Below, one piece after another: positions 47,608-56,625 of a stretch of DNA of 64,000 nt. Below the pieces are notes generated by a model that saw nothing but the letters and a program-made list of their open reading frames with translations, was not told the DNA's origin and did not search any database. Numbering within the stretch: position 1 is the first letter of the stretch; each line of letters begins with the position of its first letter. The position numbers and the translations under genes are program-made. The stretch comes from Acidobacteriota bacterium (GTDB lineage: Bacteria; Acidobacteriota; Thermoanaerobaculia; UBA5066). The stretch is taken from assembly GCA_029781975.1 (NCBI GenBank), contig JAKOVQ010000014.1, positions 124,001-188,000 of the forward strand, in the 5' to 3' direction.

Positions 47608-48184
47608 GGCGGCGGCCCGAGCGCGAGAGGACGTCCAGGTTCAGGAGGAGGACGTTGACGCGCGGCTCGCCGAAGAGGCCGAGGAAACGCCCCTCGGTCC
47701 GGGCCGCGACCATCCGCTCGAGATCGGCTGCGGGGATCCCGCTCTCCTTCGCCACCCGCGGCACCTGCCAGAGGGCGAAGGCGGGCGAGACGTGCGGGTC
47801 GAGCCCGGAGCCGGACGCCGTGACGGCGTCGGCCGGCACCGGACCGGGAGCGCCCGGGTTCTCGGCCCGCGCCCGGGCCACCTCGGCGGCGATCCGATCC
47901 GCCAGCGCCTTCGAGGTGGGCCCGAGGTTGGACCCGCCGGAAGCCGTGCCGTCGTAGCCGCTCCCCGCGGCGGAGGGCCGGGGCCGGAAGAGCCCCGGCG
48001 CGGTCACAGCCTGCCCGATCAGCTCCGAGCCGACGGCGCGCCCGTCCTTCCGGAGGAACGAGCCGCTCGCGGCGTACGGGAAAGCGAGGCGGCCCACCCC
48101 CCAGACGGCGACCGGGTAGGCGACGCCGAGGAGGAGGGTGAAGACGACGAGGAGCCGGACGGAGACGAGGAGGTGGTCCTTCAC
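47603..48184 (-). CDS. kdpC: Potassium-transporting ATPase subunit C
   Basis: The product has 193 residues with one N-terminal membrane helix (about 7-30) and a periplasmic domain containing the family's GSGYDGTASGGSNLGPTS and LDPHVSPAFALWQVPRVA. It is the assembly and affinity subunit of the Kdp complex. The GTG at 48184 follows GAGAGGA by five bases, ten bases after kdpB. Confidence 0.95.
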   Translation of the reverse strand: MKDHLLVSVRLLVVFTLLLGVAYPVAVWGVGRLAFPYAASGSFLRKDGRAVGSELIGQAVTAPGLFRPRPSAAGSGYDGTASGGSNLGPTSKALADRIAAEVARARAENPGAPGPVPADAVTASGSGLDPHVSPAFALWQVPRVAKESGIPAADLERMVAARTEGRFLGLFGEPRVNVLLLNLDVLSRSGRRR

Positions 48185-48194
48185 GGCGGTCCTC

Positions 48195-50234
48195 TCAGGC
48201 GAGCCTCAGGGCGACGAGGAGGAGGTCGATCAGCTTGATCCCGACGAACGGTGCGACGAGGCCCCCGACGCCGTAGATCAGGAGGTTCCGGCGGAGGATC
48301 CGCCCCGCGCCGAGCGGCCGGTACGAGACGCCGCGCAGCGCGAGCGGGATCAGGGCGACGATGACGAGCGCGTTGAAGACGACGGCCGAGAGGATGGCGC
48401 TCTCGGGGGTGGCGAGCTTCATGACGTTCAGGGCCTCGAGCTGGGGGTAGGTCGCCACGAAGAGCGCCGGGATGATGGCGAAGTACTTGGCGACGTCGTT
48501 CGAGATCGAGAACGTCGTCAGGGCGCCGCGGGTCATCAGGAGCTGCTTGCCGATCTCGACGACCTCGATCAGCTTCGTCGGGTTCGAGTCGAGGTCCACC
48601 ATGTTCCCGGCCTCCTTGGCGGCCTGGGTCCCGGTGTTCATCGCCATCCCCACGTCGGCCTGCGCGAGGGCCGGCGCGTCGTTGGTCCCGTCGCCGGTCA
48701 TCGCCACGAGGTTCCCGCCGGCCTGCTCCTTCCGGATGAGGGCGAGCTTGTCCTCGGGCTTGGCCTCGGCGAGGAAGTCGTCCACGCCCGCCTCGCGCGC
48801 GATGCTGGCCGCGGTGAGCGGGTTGTCCCCCGTGATCATCACGGTCCGGATCCCCATGGCGCGGAGCCGGTCGAACCGCTCCCTCATTCCCCCCTTGACG
48901 ACGTCCTTCAGGTAGATCGTGCCGGCGACCCTCCCCCCGTCGGCGACCACGAGCGGCGTCCCGCCTTCCCCCGCGATCCGCGCCACGTCGCGCCGGACCT
49001 CCTCGGGGAGGTGCCCGCCCGCGGCCTTCACGAAGCCGTCGACGGCGTCGGCGGCCCCCTTCCGGACCTTCCGTCCCCCCTCGAAGTCGAGCCCCGACAT
49101 CCGCGTCCGGGCCGTGAACGGGACGAAGCGCGCCTTCAGCTCGCGGAGCTCGCGCCCCCTCAGGCCGAACCTCTCCTTCGCCAGGACGACGATCGACCGC
49201 CCCTCGGGCGTCTCGTCGGCGAGCGAGGCGAGCTGCGCCAGCTCCGCGAGGTCGCGCTCGGCCACGCCGGGCGCGGGGACGAGCTGCGACGCCTGGCGGT
49301 TCCCGAGCGTGATCGTCCCCGTCTTGTCGAGGAGGAGGACGTTCACGTCCCCGGCCGCCTCGACGGCCCGTCCCGACATGGCGAGGACGTTGTGGCGGAG
49401 GACGCGGTCCATCCCGGCGATCCCGATCGCCGAGAGGAGGCCGCCGATCGTCGTCGGGATGAGGCAGACGAGGAGCGCCACGAGGACGGTCGGCGAGACG
49501 TCGCCGCCCGAGTAGAGGGCGAAGGGGCGGAGGGTGACGGTCGCGAGGAGGAAGACGATCGTCAGCCCCGCCAGGAGGATGTCGAGGGCGATCTCGTTCG
49601 GGGTCTTCTGCCGCTCGGCCCCCTCGACCAGGCGGATCATCCGGTCGAGGAAGGTCGACCCGGGCTCGGAGGTGATCTCGACGACGATCCGGTCGGAGAG
49701 GACCTTCGTCCCCCCCGTGACGGCCGAGCGGTCGCCCCCCGCCTCGCGGATGACCGGGGCCGACTCGCCGGTGATCGCCGACTCGTCGACCGAGGCGATC
49801 CCCTCGACGACGGTGCCGTCCCCGGGGATCGCCTGCCCCGCCTCGACGACGACCCGGTCGCCCCTGCGGAGCTCGGTGGAGCCGACCTGCTCCTCGTCCC
49901 CCGCCGCTCCGACGAGCCGGCGGGCGACCGTGTCGGTCTTCGTCCGGCGGAGGGCGTCGGCCTGGGCTTTCCCCCTCCCCTCGGCGACGGCCTCGGCGAA
50001 GTTCGCGAAGAGGACCGTGGCCCAGAGCCAGAGGACGACCTGGAGCTGGAACGAGAGCGACCCGCGCGTCCCCACCCCGAGCAGGGCGAGCGTCGCGAGG
50101 ACGGCGCCGGCCTCCACGACGAACAGGACCGGGTTGTGGACCATGTGGCGCGGGTGGAGCTTCCTCACGGAGTCGGCGGCCGCCCGCGCCAGGAGGGCGC
50201 GGTCGAGGAGCCTGATCTCGGCGTGCTTCGACAT
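48195..50234 (-). CDS. kdpB: Potassium-transporting P-type ATPase subunit B
   Basis: The product has 679 residues. This catalytic subunit carries Asp303 in DKTGTIT as the phosphorylation site, TGES (155-158) in the actuator domain, and the hinge [16 protein letters not shown]. Ser158 corresponds to the E. coli regulatory Ser162. It hydrolyses ATP to drive K+ uptake with kdpA and kdpC. ATG at 50234, ten bases after kdpA. Confidence 0.97.
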   Translation of the reverse strand: MSKHAEIRLLDRALLARAAADSVRKLHPRHMVHNPVLFVVEAGAVLATLALLGVGTRGSLSFQLQVVLWLWATVLFANFAEAVAEGRGKAQADALRRTKTDTVARRLVGAAGDEEQVGSTELRRGDRVVVEAGQAIPGDGTVVEGIASVDESAITGESAPVIREAGGDRSAVTGGTKVLSDRIVVEITSEPGSTFLDRMIRLVEGAERQKTPNEIALDILLAGLTIVFLLATVTLRPFALYSGGDVSPTVLVALLVCLIPTTIGGLLSAIGIAGMDRVLRHNVLAMSGRAVEAAGDVNVLLLDKTGTITLGNRQASQLVPAPGVAERDLAELAQLASLADETPEGRSIVVLAKERFGLRGRELRELKARFVPFTARTRMSGLDFEGGRKVRKGAADAVDGFVKAAGGHLPEEVRRDVARIAGEGGTPLVVADGGRVAGTIYLKDVVKGGMRERFDRLRAMGIRTVMITGDNPLTAASIAREAGVDDFLAEAKPEDKLALIRKEQAGGNLVAMTGDGTNDAPALAQADVGMAMNTGTQAAKEAGNMVDLDSNPTKLIEVVEIGKQLLMTRGALTTFSISNDVAKYFAIIPALFVATYPQLEALNVMKLATPESAILSAVVFNALVIVALIPLALRGVSYRPLGAGRILRRNLLIYGVGGLVAPFVGIKLIDLLLVALRLA

Positions 50235-50244
50235 CGGCGCCGCC

Positions 50245-51954
50245 TCAGAACGTCCGGCCGGCGGCCATCAGGAGCTGCTCCACGGCCGGGCCGAGGGAGA
50301 GGACGGGGAAGAAGGTGAGCGCCCCGACGACGACGATCACCCCGGCCAGGAGGAAGGTGAAGAGCGGGCCGTCGACGGGGAAGGTCCCCGCCGACTCGGC
50401 GAGCCTCTTCTTCGCGGCGAGGGAGCCGGCCATCCCGAGGATCGGGACGATCACGAGGAACCTCCCGGCGAACATCGCGAGGGCGAGGAGGACGTCGTAG
50501 AAGCCCGTGTTCGCGTTCAGGCCGGCGAAGGCGCTCCCGTTGTTGCCGGCCGCGCTCGTGAACGCGTAGAGGGCCTCCGACAGGCCGTGCGGCCCCGCGT
50601 TCGCGAGGCTCGAGAGGCCGGCCTTCGAGACGACGGCGGCCGCCGACCCGACCAGGATGCAGAAGGTGGGGACGAGGACCGAGAGCATCGCGAGCTTCAC
50701 CTCCCCGCCTTCGACCTTCTTGCCGAGGTACTCCGGCGTCCGGCCCACCATCAGGCCCGCGATGAAGACCGCGAGGACGACGAAGACGAAGATCCCGTAG
50801 AGGCCCGCGCCGACCCCCCCGAAGACCACCTCGCCGAGCTGGATGTTCACCAGGGGGACGAGACCCCCGAGCGGCGTGAACGAGTCGTGCATCCCGTTCA
50901 CCGCGCCGCACGAGGCGTCCGTGGTGACGGTCGCGAAGAGGGCCGTGTCGACGGGGCCGAAGCGGACCTCCTTCCCCTCCATGTTCCCGGCGGCGGCGTC
51001 GACTCCGAGCGCCTGGTGGATCGGGTTGCCTCTCGTCTCCGCCCGGGCGCAGACGCCGGCGCCGGCGAGGAAGAGGAGGCTCATCGCCCAGAAGACCGCC
51101 CAGCCGTGGCGCGGCTTCCCGGTCATCGAGCCCAGGGTGTGGGTCAGCCCCGCCGGGACGGCGAAGATGAGGAGCATCTCGAGGAGGTTCGTGGCGGGGC
51201 TCGGGTTCTCGTAGGGGTGGGAGGAGTTGGCGTTGAAGAAGCCGCCGCCGTTCGTCCCGAGCTCCTTGATCGCCTCCTGCGAGGCCACGGGGCCGAGCGG
51301 GATCGTCTGCGCGGCGCCCGAGAGCGTCGTCACCTTCGCGGCGGGCGCGAAGCTCTGGACGACCCCCTGCGACATCAGGACGACGGCCGAGACGAACGAG
51401 ATCGGGAGGAGGACGTAGAGCGTCGCCCGGGTCAGGTCGACCCAGAAGCTGCCGATCGTCTTCGCCTCGGCGCGCGCGATGCCCCGGATGACGGCGACGG
51501 CGACGGCGATGCCGGTCGCGGCCGAGAGGAAGTTGTGGAGGGCGAGGGCCGCCATCTGGGTCAGGTACGACATCGTCGCCTCGCCCGAGTAGGCCTGCCA
51601 GTTCGTGTTCGTGACGAACGAGACGGCGGTGCTCCAGGCGAGGACCGGCGGGACGGCCGGAAGGCGGTCCGGGTCGAGGGGGAGGAGCGCCTGGAGGCGC
51701 TCGACCGCGTAGACGCCGAGGACGCCGGCGACGCTGAAGACGAGGATCGCCGTGGCATAGCCCTTCCAGCCCTGCTCCTTGCGCGGGTCGACGCCGGCGA
51801 CGCGGTAGACGAGCCTCTCGAGGGGACCGAGGACGGGGTCGAGGAGGGTCCTCTCGCCCGCGAAGACGCGGCGGAGGTAGACCCCGACCGGCCTGGTGAG
51901 GGCGAGGATCAGGAGGAAGTAGACGCCGATCTCGAGGAACGCGGACGCGGGCAC
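50245..51954 (-). CDS. kdpA: Potassium-transporting ATPase subunit A
   Basis: The product has 569 residues and about ten membrane helices. This channel-like K+-binding subunit has filter-type repeats, including the highly conserved [16 protein letters not shown]. The length is standard. The GTG at 51952-51954 lies one base after the kdpF stop, indicating coupled translation. Confidence 0.97.
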   Translation of the reverse strand: MPASAFLEIGVYFLLILALTRPVGVYLRRVFAGERTLLDPVLGPLERLVYRVAGVDPRKEQGWKGYATAILVFSVAGVLGVYAVERLQALLPLDPDRLPAVPPVLAWSTAVSFVTNTNWQAYSGEATMSYLTQMAALALHNFLSAATGIAVAVAVIRGIARAEAKTIGSFWVDLTRATLYVLLPISFVSAVVLMSQGVVQSFAPAAKVTTLSGAAQTIPLGPVASQEAIKELGTNGGGFFNANSSHPYENPSPATNLLEMLLIFAVPAGLTHTLGSMTGKPRHGWAVFWAMSLLFLAGAGVCARAETRGNPIHQALGVDAAAGNMEGKEVRFGPVDTALFATVTTDASCGAVNGMHDSFTPLGGLVPLVNIQLGEVVFGGVGAGLYGIFVFVVLAVFIAGLMVGRTPEYLGKKVEGGEVKLAMLSVLVPTFCILVGSAAAVVSKAGLSSLANAGPHGLSEALYAFTSAAGNNGSAFAGLNANTGFYDVLLALAMFAGRFLVIVPILGMAGSLAAKKRLAESAGTFPVDGPLFTFLLAGVIVVVGALTFFPVLSLGPAVEQLLMAAGRTF

Positions 51955-51955
51955 G

Positions 51956-52045
51956 TCAGAGCTTCTCCGGCTTCAGGAGGGCGAAGAGGAGGTAGGCGAG
52001 CGCGAGCGCCGAGAGGACGAGGCCGGCGACCGACTCAGCGCTCAC
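51956..52045 (-). CDS. kdpF: KdpF miniprotein, 29 residues
   Basis: The product begins at GTG with SAESVAGLVLSALALAYLLF and ends KPEKL: one membrane helix (about 5-23) and a short charged tail, as in E. coli KdpF, which stabilises the Kdp complex. GGAGGAG lies five bases upstream. The stop is one base before kdpA. It overlaps the preceding miniprotein by 11 bases. Confidence 0.85.
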   Translation of the reverse strand: MSAESVAGLVLSALALAYLLFALLKPEKL

Positions 52046-52142
52046 CGCGCTCCTCCTCGATCAGGGCGGCGCAGCCGCGGACGCAGAGGACCGACACGGC
52101 GCCCAGGAGCAGCGTCGCGACGACGAGGACGAGGTCGAGCAT
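52035..52142 (-). CDS. Second single-helix miniprotein of the Kdp operon, 35 residues
   Basis: It starts MLDLVLVVATLLLGAVSVLC, a membrane helix, then has a Cys-containing turn and a very charged end (IEEERGER). GGAGG lies just upstream of the ATG. It is not KdpF itself but has the same size and position, so a role as an accessory helix in the Kdp complex is inferred. It overlaps kdpF. Confidence 0.6.
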   Translation of the reverse strand: MLDLVLVVATLLLGAVSVLCVRGCAALIEEERGER

Positions 52143-52163
52143 TCCTCCTCCGCGCCGCCCCGC

Positions 52164-52250
52164 TCAGAGGGGGTCGCCCGGCTTCGTCCGGTACGAGTCG
52201 ATCAGGAAGAGCGCGACGGAGCAGGCGGCGAGGACGAGGACGGCGTTCAT
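52164..52250 (-). CDS. Third single-helix miniprotein of the Kdp operon, 28 residues
   Basis: It starts MNAVLVLAACSVALFLIDSY, one membrane helix, followed by RTKPGDPL. AAGGGA lies upstream of the ATG with about six bases spacing. It is the first cistron after kdpE. No family is recognised; the hydrophobic profile matches the other two miniproteins. Confidence 0.6.
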   Translation of the reverse strand: MNAVLVLAACSVALFLIDSYRTKPGDPL

Positions 52251-52321
52251 GACGTTCCCTTTCCACCGGGGAATCTGCCGCCCGGTCCCCGAGGAAGTCC
52301 GGAAGGAGGTCGAAAGAGTCT
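52251..52321. other. Spacer between kdpE and the kdp structural genes
   Basis: This 71-base gap holds the ribosome site of the first miniprotein. A short symmetric GTCT-N4-AGAC lies at about 52315-52326, partly over the kdpE stop. A KdpE-controlled promoter could be here, but no TTGACA/TATAAT pair is convincing. Confidence 0.3.
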
Positions 52322-53032
52322 CTAAAGACCGCTTCCGCCGCGGGGCTCGGCGACGAAGCGGTAGCCGACCCAGGGCTCGGTCACCACGAACCGCGGGGAG
52401 GAGGGGTCCGGCTCGATCTTCCGGCGCATCGAGCCGACGTGGACCCTCACGACGTCGGGCGTCGTCCCCGGCGCGCCGCGCCAGACCCGCCCGATGATCT
52501 GGCCGATCGTCACGGGCCTCCCCGCGTGGGTCGCCAGGAGCTCGAGGATGGCGAACTCGGTCGGCGTCAGGCGGACCTCGCGATCCCCCTGGACGACCCG
52601 GCGCCGCTCCCGGTCGACGGTCAGGCCGTCGAAGTCGAGGACCGGCTGTCCGGCGCCGACCCCGCTCCGGCGGAGCTGGGCCCGGACCCGCGCGAGGAGC
52701 TCGGGGAAGGAGAACGGCTTGGTGACGTAGTCGTCGGCCCCGAGGTCGAGGGCGCGGACCTTGTCCGAGTCGACGCCCCGGACCGAGACGACGAGGATCG
52801 GCACCCGGCCCAGCCGGCGGAGCTCCTGGATGAGGGAGAAGCCGTCCCCGTCCGGCATGGCGAGGTCCGTCACGACGAGGTCGGCGCCGCCCGTCCCGAA
52901 GAGCTGGAGCGCCTCCCGGCCGGTGGCGGCCTCGACGCACGCGTAGCCGGCCGCGTCGAGCTCGGCCGCGAGGGCCCGGCGGATCGCGGGGTCGTCGTCG
53001 ACGACGAGGAGGCGCGGCGCTCCCCGGCTCAC
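52322..53032 (-). CDS. kdpE: KdpE-like OmpR-family response regulator
   Basis: The product has 236 residues. The receiver (about 7-120) has Asp56 in VVTDLAMPDGDG and a Lys in YVTKPFSF. The winged-helix DNA-binding domain (about 135-230) has LTPTEFAILELLATHAGRPV and VRVHVGSMRRKIEPDP. It starts with GTG overlapping the kinase stop as GTGA. It should activate the kdp genes when K+ is low. Confidence 0.92.
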   Translation of the reverse strand: MSRGAPRLLVVDDDPAIRRALAAELDAAGYACVEAATGREALQLFGTGGADLVVTDLAMPDGDGFSLIQELRRLGRVPILVVSVRGVDSDKVRALDLGADDYVTKPFSFPELLARVRAQLRRSGVGAGQPVLDFDGLTVDRERRRVVQGDREVRLTPTEFAILELLATHAGRPVTIGQIIGRVWRGAPGTTPDVVRVHVGSMRRKIEPDPSSPRFVVTEPWVGYRFVAEPRGGSGL

Positions 53033-54495
53033 GGCTCGGGCTCCTGCGGAAGCGCCGGGGCGGCAGGGAGGTCGAACCGTGCGACCGCGCCGCCGCCGGG
53101 ACGGTTCGAGAGGACGACGCGCCCCCCGCTGGCTGCCGCGAACCCGCGGGCGATCTCGAGCCCCAGCCCGCTCCGCGCACCGTCGCCCGGCCCGACGAGC
53201 GACGACGCCCCCCCGAGGCCCGGTCCCCGGTCGGCCAGCTCGATCCGGACCGTTCCGGGGTCCGTGGGGTGAGGGGCCGCGTTCAGCTCCAGAGGGGTCC
53301 CGGCGGGAGCGGCCCGGACGGCGTTCTCGAGGAGGTTCACGAGCGTCTCGAGCGCGAGGGACGGGTCGACGAAGAGGTCCGGACAGTCGCTCGCGACCGA
53401 GACGTGGACGGGGTTCGCGTCGAGGACCCCGGGGAGCGCCTCCCGCGCCGCGCGGAAGAGGTCGGCCGGCGGGGTCGGCTCGGGCTGCGGCGCGCTCTTG
53501 CCGGCCTCGAGCCGCGCGAAGGCCAGGAGCCCGTCGACCCTCCGGCCGAGCCGGAACGCCTCGCGGGCGAGCGCCTCCAGCGGCCCGCGCGCCTCCGCGT
53601 CGGCGGGAAGGAGACGGCGGAGCCCCTCGACCTGGAGGCTCATCGCGGTCAGGGGGGAGCGGAGGTCGTGCGAGACCGCGCGGAGGAGCGCCGTCTTGAA
53701 GGCCTCGCTCTCGCGGACGGCCGCCAGGCGCGTGTTCTCCTCGAGGAAGGCCTCGCGCTCGACCGCGAGGGCGACGAGGCGGGCGATCGGCTCCACCACG
53801 CGGCGCTCCGCGGGACAGCCGAGGAACGCGAGGACCCCCCGGGGGCGCCCGCCGACGGCGAGCGGGAAGTAGAGGTCGCGCCCGCCCGGCGCCGGGACCT
53901 CCGCCACCTCGCGCCGCGCGAGCGCCGTCGCCGCGAGCCGCTCGCGCTCCAGCTCGGGGCCGCCTCCGCGCCAGGCCGCGGGACCGAGCCGGCTCTCCCC
54001 GTCCTCCAGGAGGAGCAGCCCTCCTCCCGCCGCCCCGGCCGCCCCGAGCGCCCTCTCCGCCGCGACGGCGAGCCCCGTGGCGCGGTCGGGAGCCGTGAAG
54101 AGGTCGAGCGAGAGGTCGTAGAGGGCTTCGACCTCCGCGCGGCGCCCGCGGGCCTCGGCCGCCTCCTCGCGGGCCCGGACCACGAGCCGGCTGACGACCG
54201 CCGAGACGAGGAGGAAGCACCCGAGCGCGGCCCAGTTCGCGGGGTCCGCGATGGTGAACGTGTGCAGCGGGGGGATGAAGAAGAAGTTGAGCGCGAGGGT
54301 CGCCAGGACCGAGGCGGCGGTCCCGGCGACGACGCCCCGGCCGAGGGCCACCACCAGGACCCCGACCAGCTGGACGAAGCCGGCCGCGGCCGGGTTCACG
54401 CCGACGAGCCGCCCCAGGAGCGTGGCCGCCGCGACCGCCGCGGCCGCGGCCGCGACGTCGATGGCCCGTCGGCGGAGGACCCCCGGCTGGCTCAT
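53029..54495 (-). CDS. KdpD-type histidine kinase lacking the KdpD/USP sensor (DUF4118-GAF-HisKA-HATPase)
   Basis: The product has 488 residues. A DUF4118 four-helix membrane domain (about 10-106) with FFFIPPLHTFTIADPANW matches the membrane part of KdpD. A GAF-like domain follows (about 120-250), then His276 in SHDLRSPLTAM and an ATPase domain (about 365-478) with NLLENAVRAA and GLGLEIA. The cytoplasmic N-terminal KdpD and USP domains are missing and are encoded separately at 46.4 kb. A TAGGCT box lies 7 nt before the ATG. Confidence 0.9.
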   Translation of the reverse strand: MSQPGVLRRRAIDVAAAAAAVAAATLLGRLVGVNPAAAGFVQLVGVLVVALGRGVVAGTAASVLATLALNFFFIPPLHTFTIADPANWAALGCFLLVSAVVSRLVVRAREEAAEARGRRAEVEALYDLSLDLFTAPDRATGLAVAAERALGAAGAAGGGLLLLEDGESRLGPAAWRGGGPELERERLAATALARREVAEVPAPGGRDLYFPLAVGGRPRGVLAFLGCPAERRVVEPIARLVALAVEREAFLEENTRLAAVRESEAFKTALLRAVSHDLRSPLTAMSLQVEGLRRLLPADAEARGPLEALAREAFRLGRRVDGLLAFARLEAGKSAPQPEPTPPADLFRAAREALPGVLDANPVHVSVASDCPDLFVDPSLALETLVNLLENAVRAAPAGTPLELNAAPHPTDPGTVRIELADRGPGLGGASSLVGPGDGARSGLGLEIARGFAAASGGRVVLSNRPGGGAVARFDLPAAPALPQEPEP

Positions 54496-54502
54496 TCTCC
54501 GA

Positions 54503-54508
54503 AGCCTA
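54503..54508 (-). promoter_or_regulatory. Leaderless -10 box at the head of the Kdp operon
   Basis: TAGGCT on the minus strand, 7 nt before the kinase ATG at 54495. Confidence 0.45.
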
Positions 54509-54528
54509 CCCCCGGCGGCGCCGGCCCC

Positions 54529-54801
54529 CTAGCGGGTCAGCAGGGTCCAGATCCCGATGACCACGAAACCGGTCCCGGCCACGACGCGAAGCGCGCGGGG
54601 CGAGACGAAGCGGTCGAGCTGGCTCCCGACGAGGACGCCGATCGCCGCCGCGAGCGTCAGGGCGAGGGAGGCGCCGAGGAAGACCGCCCACTTGCTCGTC
54701 CGCCCGTCGGCGGAGAAGAGGAGGGTGGCGAGCTGGGTCTTGTCGCCCATCTCGGCGAGGAAGACGGTGACGAGGACCGTCGCGAACGTTCTCCAGAACA
54801 A
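54529..54801 (-). CDS. GDT1/TMEM165 (UPF0016) family single-module membrane protein
   Basis: The product has 90 residues and three hydrophobic segments. The hallmark EMGDKTQLATLL (about 17-28) is present once, so this is a half-size member; full proteins carry two such modules and transport Mn2+/Ca2+. A homodimer would restore the pair. It starts with TTG at 54801, with GGGGAGG five bases upstream. Confidence 0.85.
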   Translation of the reverse strand: MFWRTFATVLVTVFLAEMGDKTQLATLLFSADGRTSKWAVFLGASLALTLAAAIGVLVGSQLDRFVSPRALRVVAGTGFVVIGIWTLLTR

Positions 54802-54899
54802 GGCGGCCTCCCCGCGCGCGGCGCTCGCCGCGGCGACCGGAAGCGGGGAGGATAGCCCCGACGCGGCGGGTCTGCCCGCGGATCACGCCGCCGCGCCGG

Positions 54900-56537
54900 T
54901 CAGGGGGCGACGCGGCGCGGGCGCGCCGCCTTCTCCCCGTCCGCGGAGACGGCCACGGGCTCCCCCTCGGGCACCGGGCGCGCACCGGGCGCCGCCGCTT
55001 CCGGGCGCCGCCTCCGGAAGGCGCCCGCGATCCCCGAGAACGACTCGCGGAGGCGCTCGGCCTCGGCCGACCAGTCGGCCTCCTGGGCCTTGTAGCGCCA
55101 GTGAGCCGCCTCGCCCCCCTCGGCGCGGTCGTGCATCTCGACGGTCCGGATCTGCACCTCGAAGACGAGGCCGTCCGGGGCGCGGATGCAGGTGTGGAGG
55201 CTCTGGTAGCCGTTCTCCTTGGGCCGGGCGATGTAGTCCTTGAACCGGAGGAGGAGCGGGTCGAAGGCGTCGTGGATGGCCTGGAGCGCCTGATAGCACT
55301 CCTGCTCGGTCGCCAGGAGGACCCGGAAGGCGAAGATGTCGTGGATCTGCTCCAGCGCCAGGCCCTTCGTCTTCATCTTCCGCCAGATCCCCGCGGTGTG
55401 CTTGACGCGGTACTGGAGCCCCTTGTAGGCGACGCGGTGCTCGTGGAGCGCCTTGCGGATCTCCTTGTCGCGGTCCCGCACCCATTGCTTGCGCGAGGCG
55501 GTGATCCCCGCGACCTTCACGTGGATCTCGTCGAAGGCCTGCGGCTCGAGGAGCTTCAGGGCCGCGTCCTCGAGGCGCGACTTGAGGACGTTGTCGCCGA
55601 GCCGCTCGGCCTCCAGGACGTCGCGGTCCCACGTCTCCCGCGCCGCCTCGCGCGCGCCGGAATCCCCCGGGCCGCGGGCCTCGAGGTAGCGGCACCGCGA
55701 GACGAGGTAGCGCCGGAGGAGCTTCCTCCGGAACCCCTCGTCGGCCGCCGCGCCTCCCGCCTCCGCGGCGGGACGTCCGCCGGCCGGGGCGATCAGCCCC
55801 GCCGGACCGAGGCCCAGGAGGGCGCGCCGGTCGGCCTCGACGAGGCGGCGGACCGTCTCCTCGAGCTGGCTCCCGAGGTTCCGGAAGCGCCAGGCGAGCC
55901 AGCGGAGCTCCCACGCCCCGCTCGGCATCTCCAGCCCCGTCCAGTACCCCATCTCCATCTGCCTCACCCCCTCCAGGAGCCGCGCGAGGGGCCGCCCGAT
56001 GAGGAGACGGTAGGCGACCTGGAGCGAGAGGAGGATGCAGGCGGCGGCCACGAGAAGGCTCAGCCCCCAGAGGCGCCACCTCTGCGCCGAGAAGGCCTGG
56101 AAGTCGTCGTCGTCGTGCCAGATCTCGAGCCGGCCCCCCCCTCCCGCGAGCAGGGGCGTCCGGACGGGGACGTCGACGACGAAGGCGGTGGCGGGGCGCT
56201 GGGTCGGCGGGCCCGGCACGGCGACGCCGGCCACCAGGCCGTTCGAGTCGCGCAGGACGACGTGGACGTCGTGGTAGCCCCTGCGGTGGTGCGCCTCCTC
56301 GAAGGCGCGGAGGCGGGCCTGGACGGCGTCGAGGTCGGCGGCGCTCTCCACGTCCCAGGCGAGCGGGGCGACGATCTGCGAGAGGAGCGTCGTCCGGTCG
56401 TCCCGCCCGCGCTCGATCTCCCACCACTGCTTCGCTCCGGTGGCGGCCCCGAGGACCACGAGGACGATGGCCGACGTCCAGATTCCGAGGCGCCAGCCGA
56501 GCGGCAAACCCCTGTCGGGGAAGCCATTCTGGCTCAT
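54900..56537 (-). CDS. Membrane-anchored HAMP-RelA/SpoT (p)ppGpp synthetase
   Basis: The product has 545 residues. TM1 (about 15-35), an extracytoplasmic sensor (36-154), TM2 (about 155-178) and a HAMP-like linker (178-235) look like a two-component sensor input. The output is a RelA/SpoT synthetase domain (about 310-485): RVKHTAGIWRKMKTKG (377-392), HDIFAFRVLL with Asp400, RFKDYIARPKENGYQSLHT (431-449), and FEVQIRT with Glu460. Residues 309-332 match the linker between hydrolase and synthetase of long Rel proteins, but the HD hydrolase is absent. Synthesis of alarmone in response to an envelope signal is inferred. A -24/-12-like site lies just upstream. Confidence 0.88.
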   Translation of the reverse strand: MSQNGFPDRGLPLGWRLGIWTSAIVLVVLGAATGAKQWWEIERGRDDRTTLLSQIVAPLAWDVESAADLDAVQARLRAFEEAHHRRGYHDVHVVLRDSNGLVAGVAVPGPPTQRPATAFVVDVPVRTPLLAGGGGRLEIWHDDDDFQAFSAQRWRLWGLSLLVAAACILLSLQVAYRLLIGRPLARLLEGVRQMEMGYWTGLEMPSGAWELRWLAWRFRNLGSQLEETVRRLVEADRRALLGLGPAGLIAPAGGRPAAEAGGAAADEGFRRKLLRRYLVSRCRYLEARGPGDSGAREAARETWDRDVLEAERLGDNVLKSRLEDAALKLLEPQAFDEIHVKVAGITASRKQWVRDRDKEIRKALHEHRVAYKGLQYRVKHTAGIWRKMKTKGLALEQIHDIFAFRVLLATEQECYQALQAIHDAFDPLLLRFKDYIARPKENGYQSLHTCIRAPDGLVFEVQIRTVEMHDRAEGGEAAHWRYKAQEADWSAEAERLRESFSGIAGAFRRRRPEAAAPGARPVPEGEPVAVSADGEKAARPRRVAP

Positions 56538-56553
56538 GCTGCCAATCCGGGTC

Positions 56554-56568
56554 GCAGGGCGCGTGCCA
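56554..56568 (-). promoter_or_regulatory. Candidate sigma-54 promoter of the membrane Rel gene
   Basis: On the minus strand TGGCACG-N4-CTGC fits the -24/-12 consensus with one mismatch (TTGC to CTGC) and correct spacing. Its downstream GC is 16 bases before the ATG. An NtrC-type activator is encoded at 29.2 kb. Confidence 0.45.
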
Positions 56569-56613
56569 GACGTGGCTCAAGCCTACACCCGATCGGGATC
56601 GGGGGGCGTCCCG

Positions 56614-56619
56614 TACACT
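56614..56619 (+). promoter_or_regulatory. Leaderless -10 box of aroC
   Basis: TACACT, 6 nt before the GTG at 56626, in the divergent spacer with the Rel gene. Confidence 0.5.
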
Positions 56620-56625
56620 CGGGCC

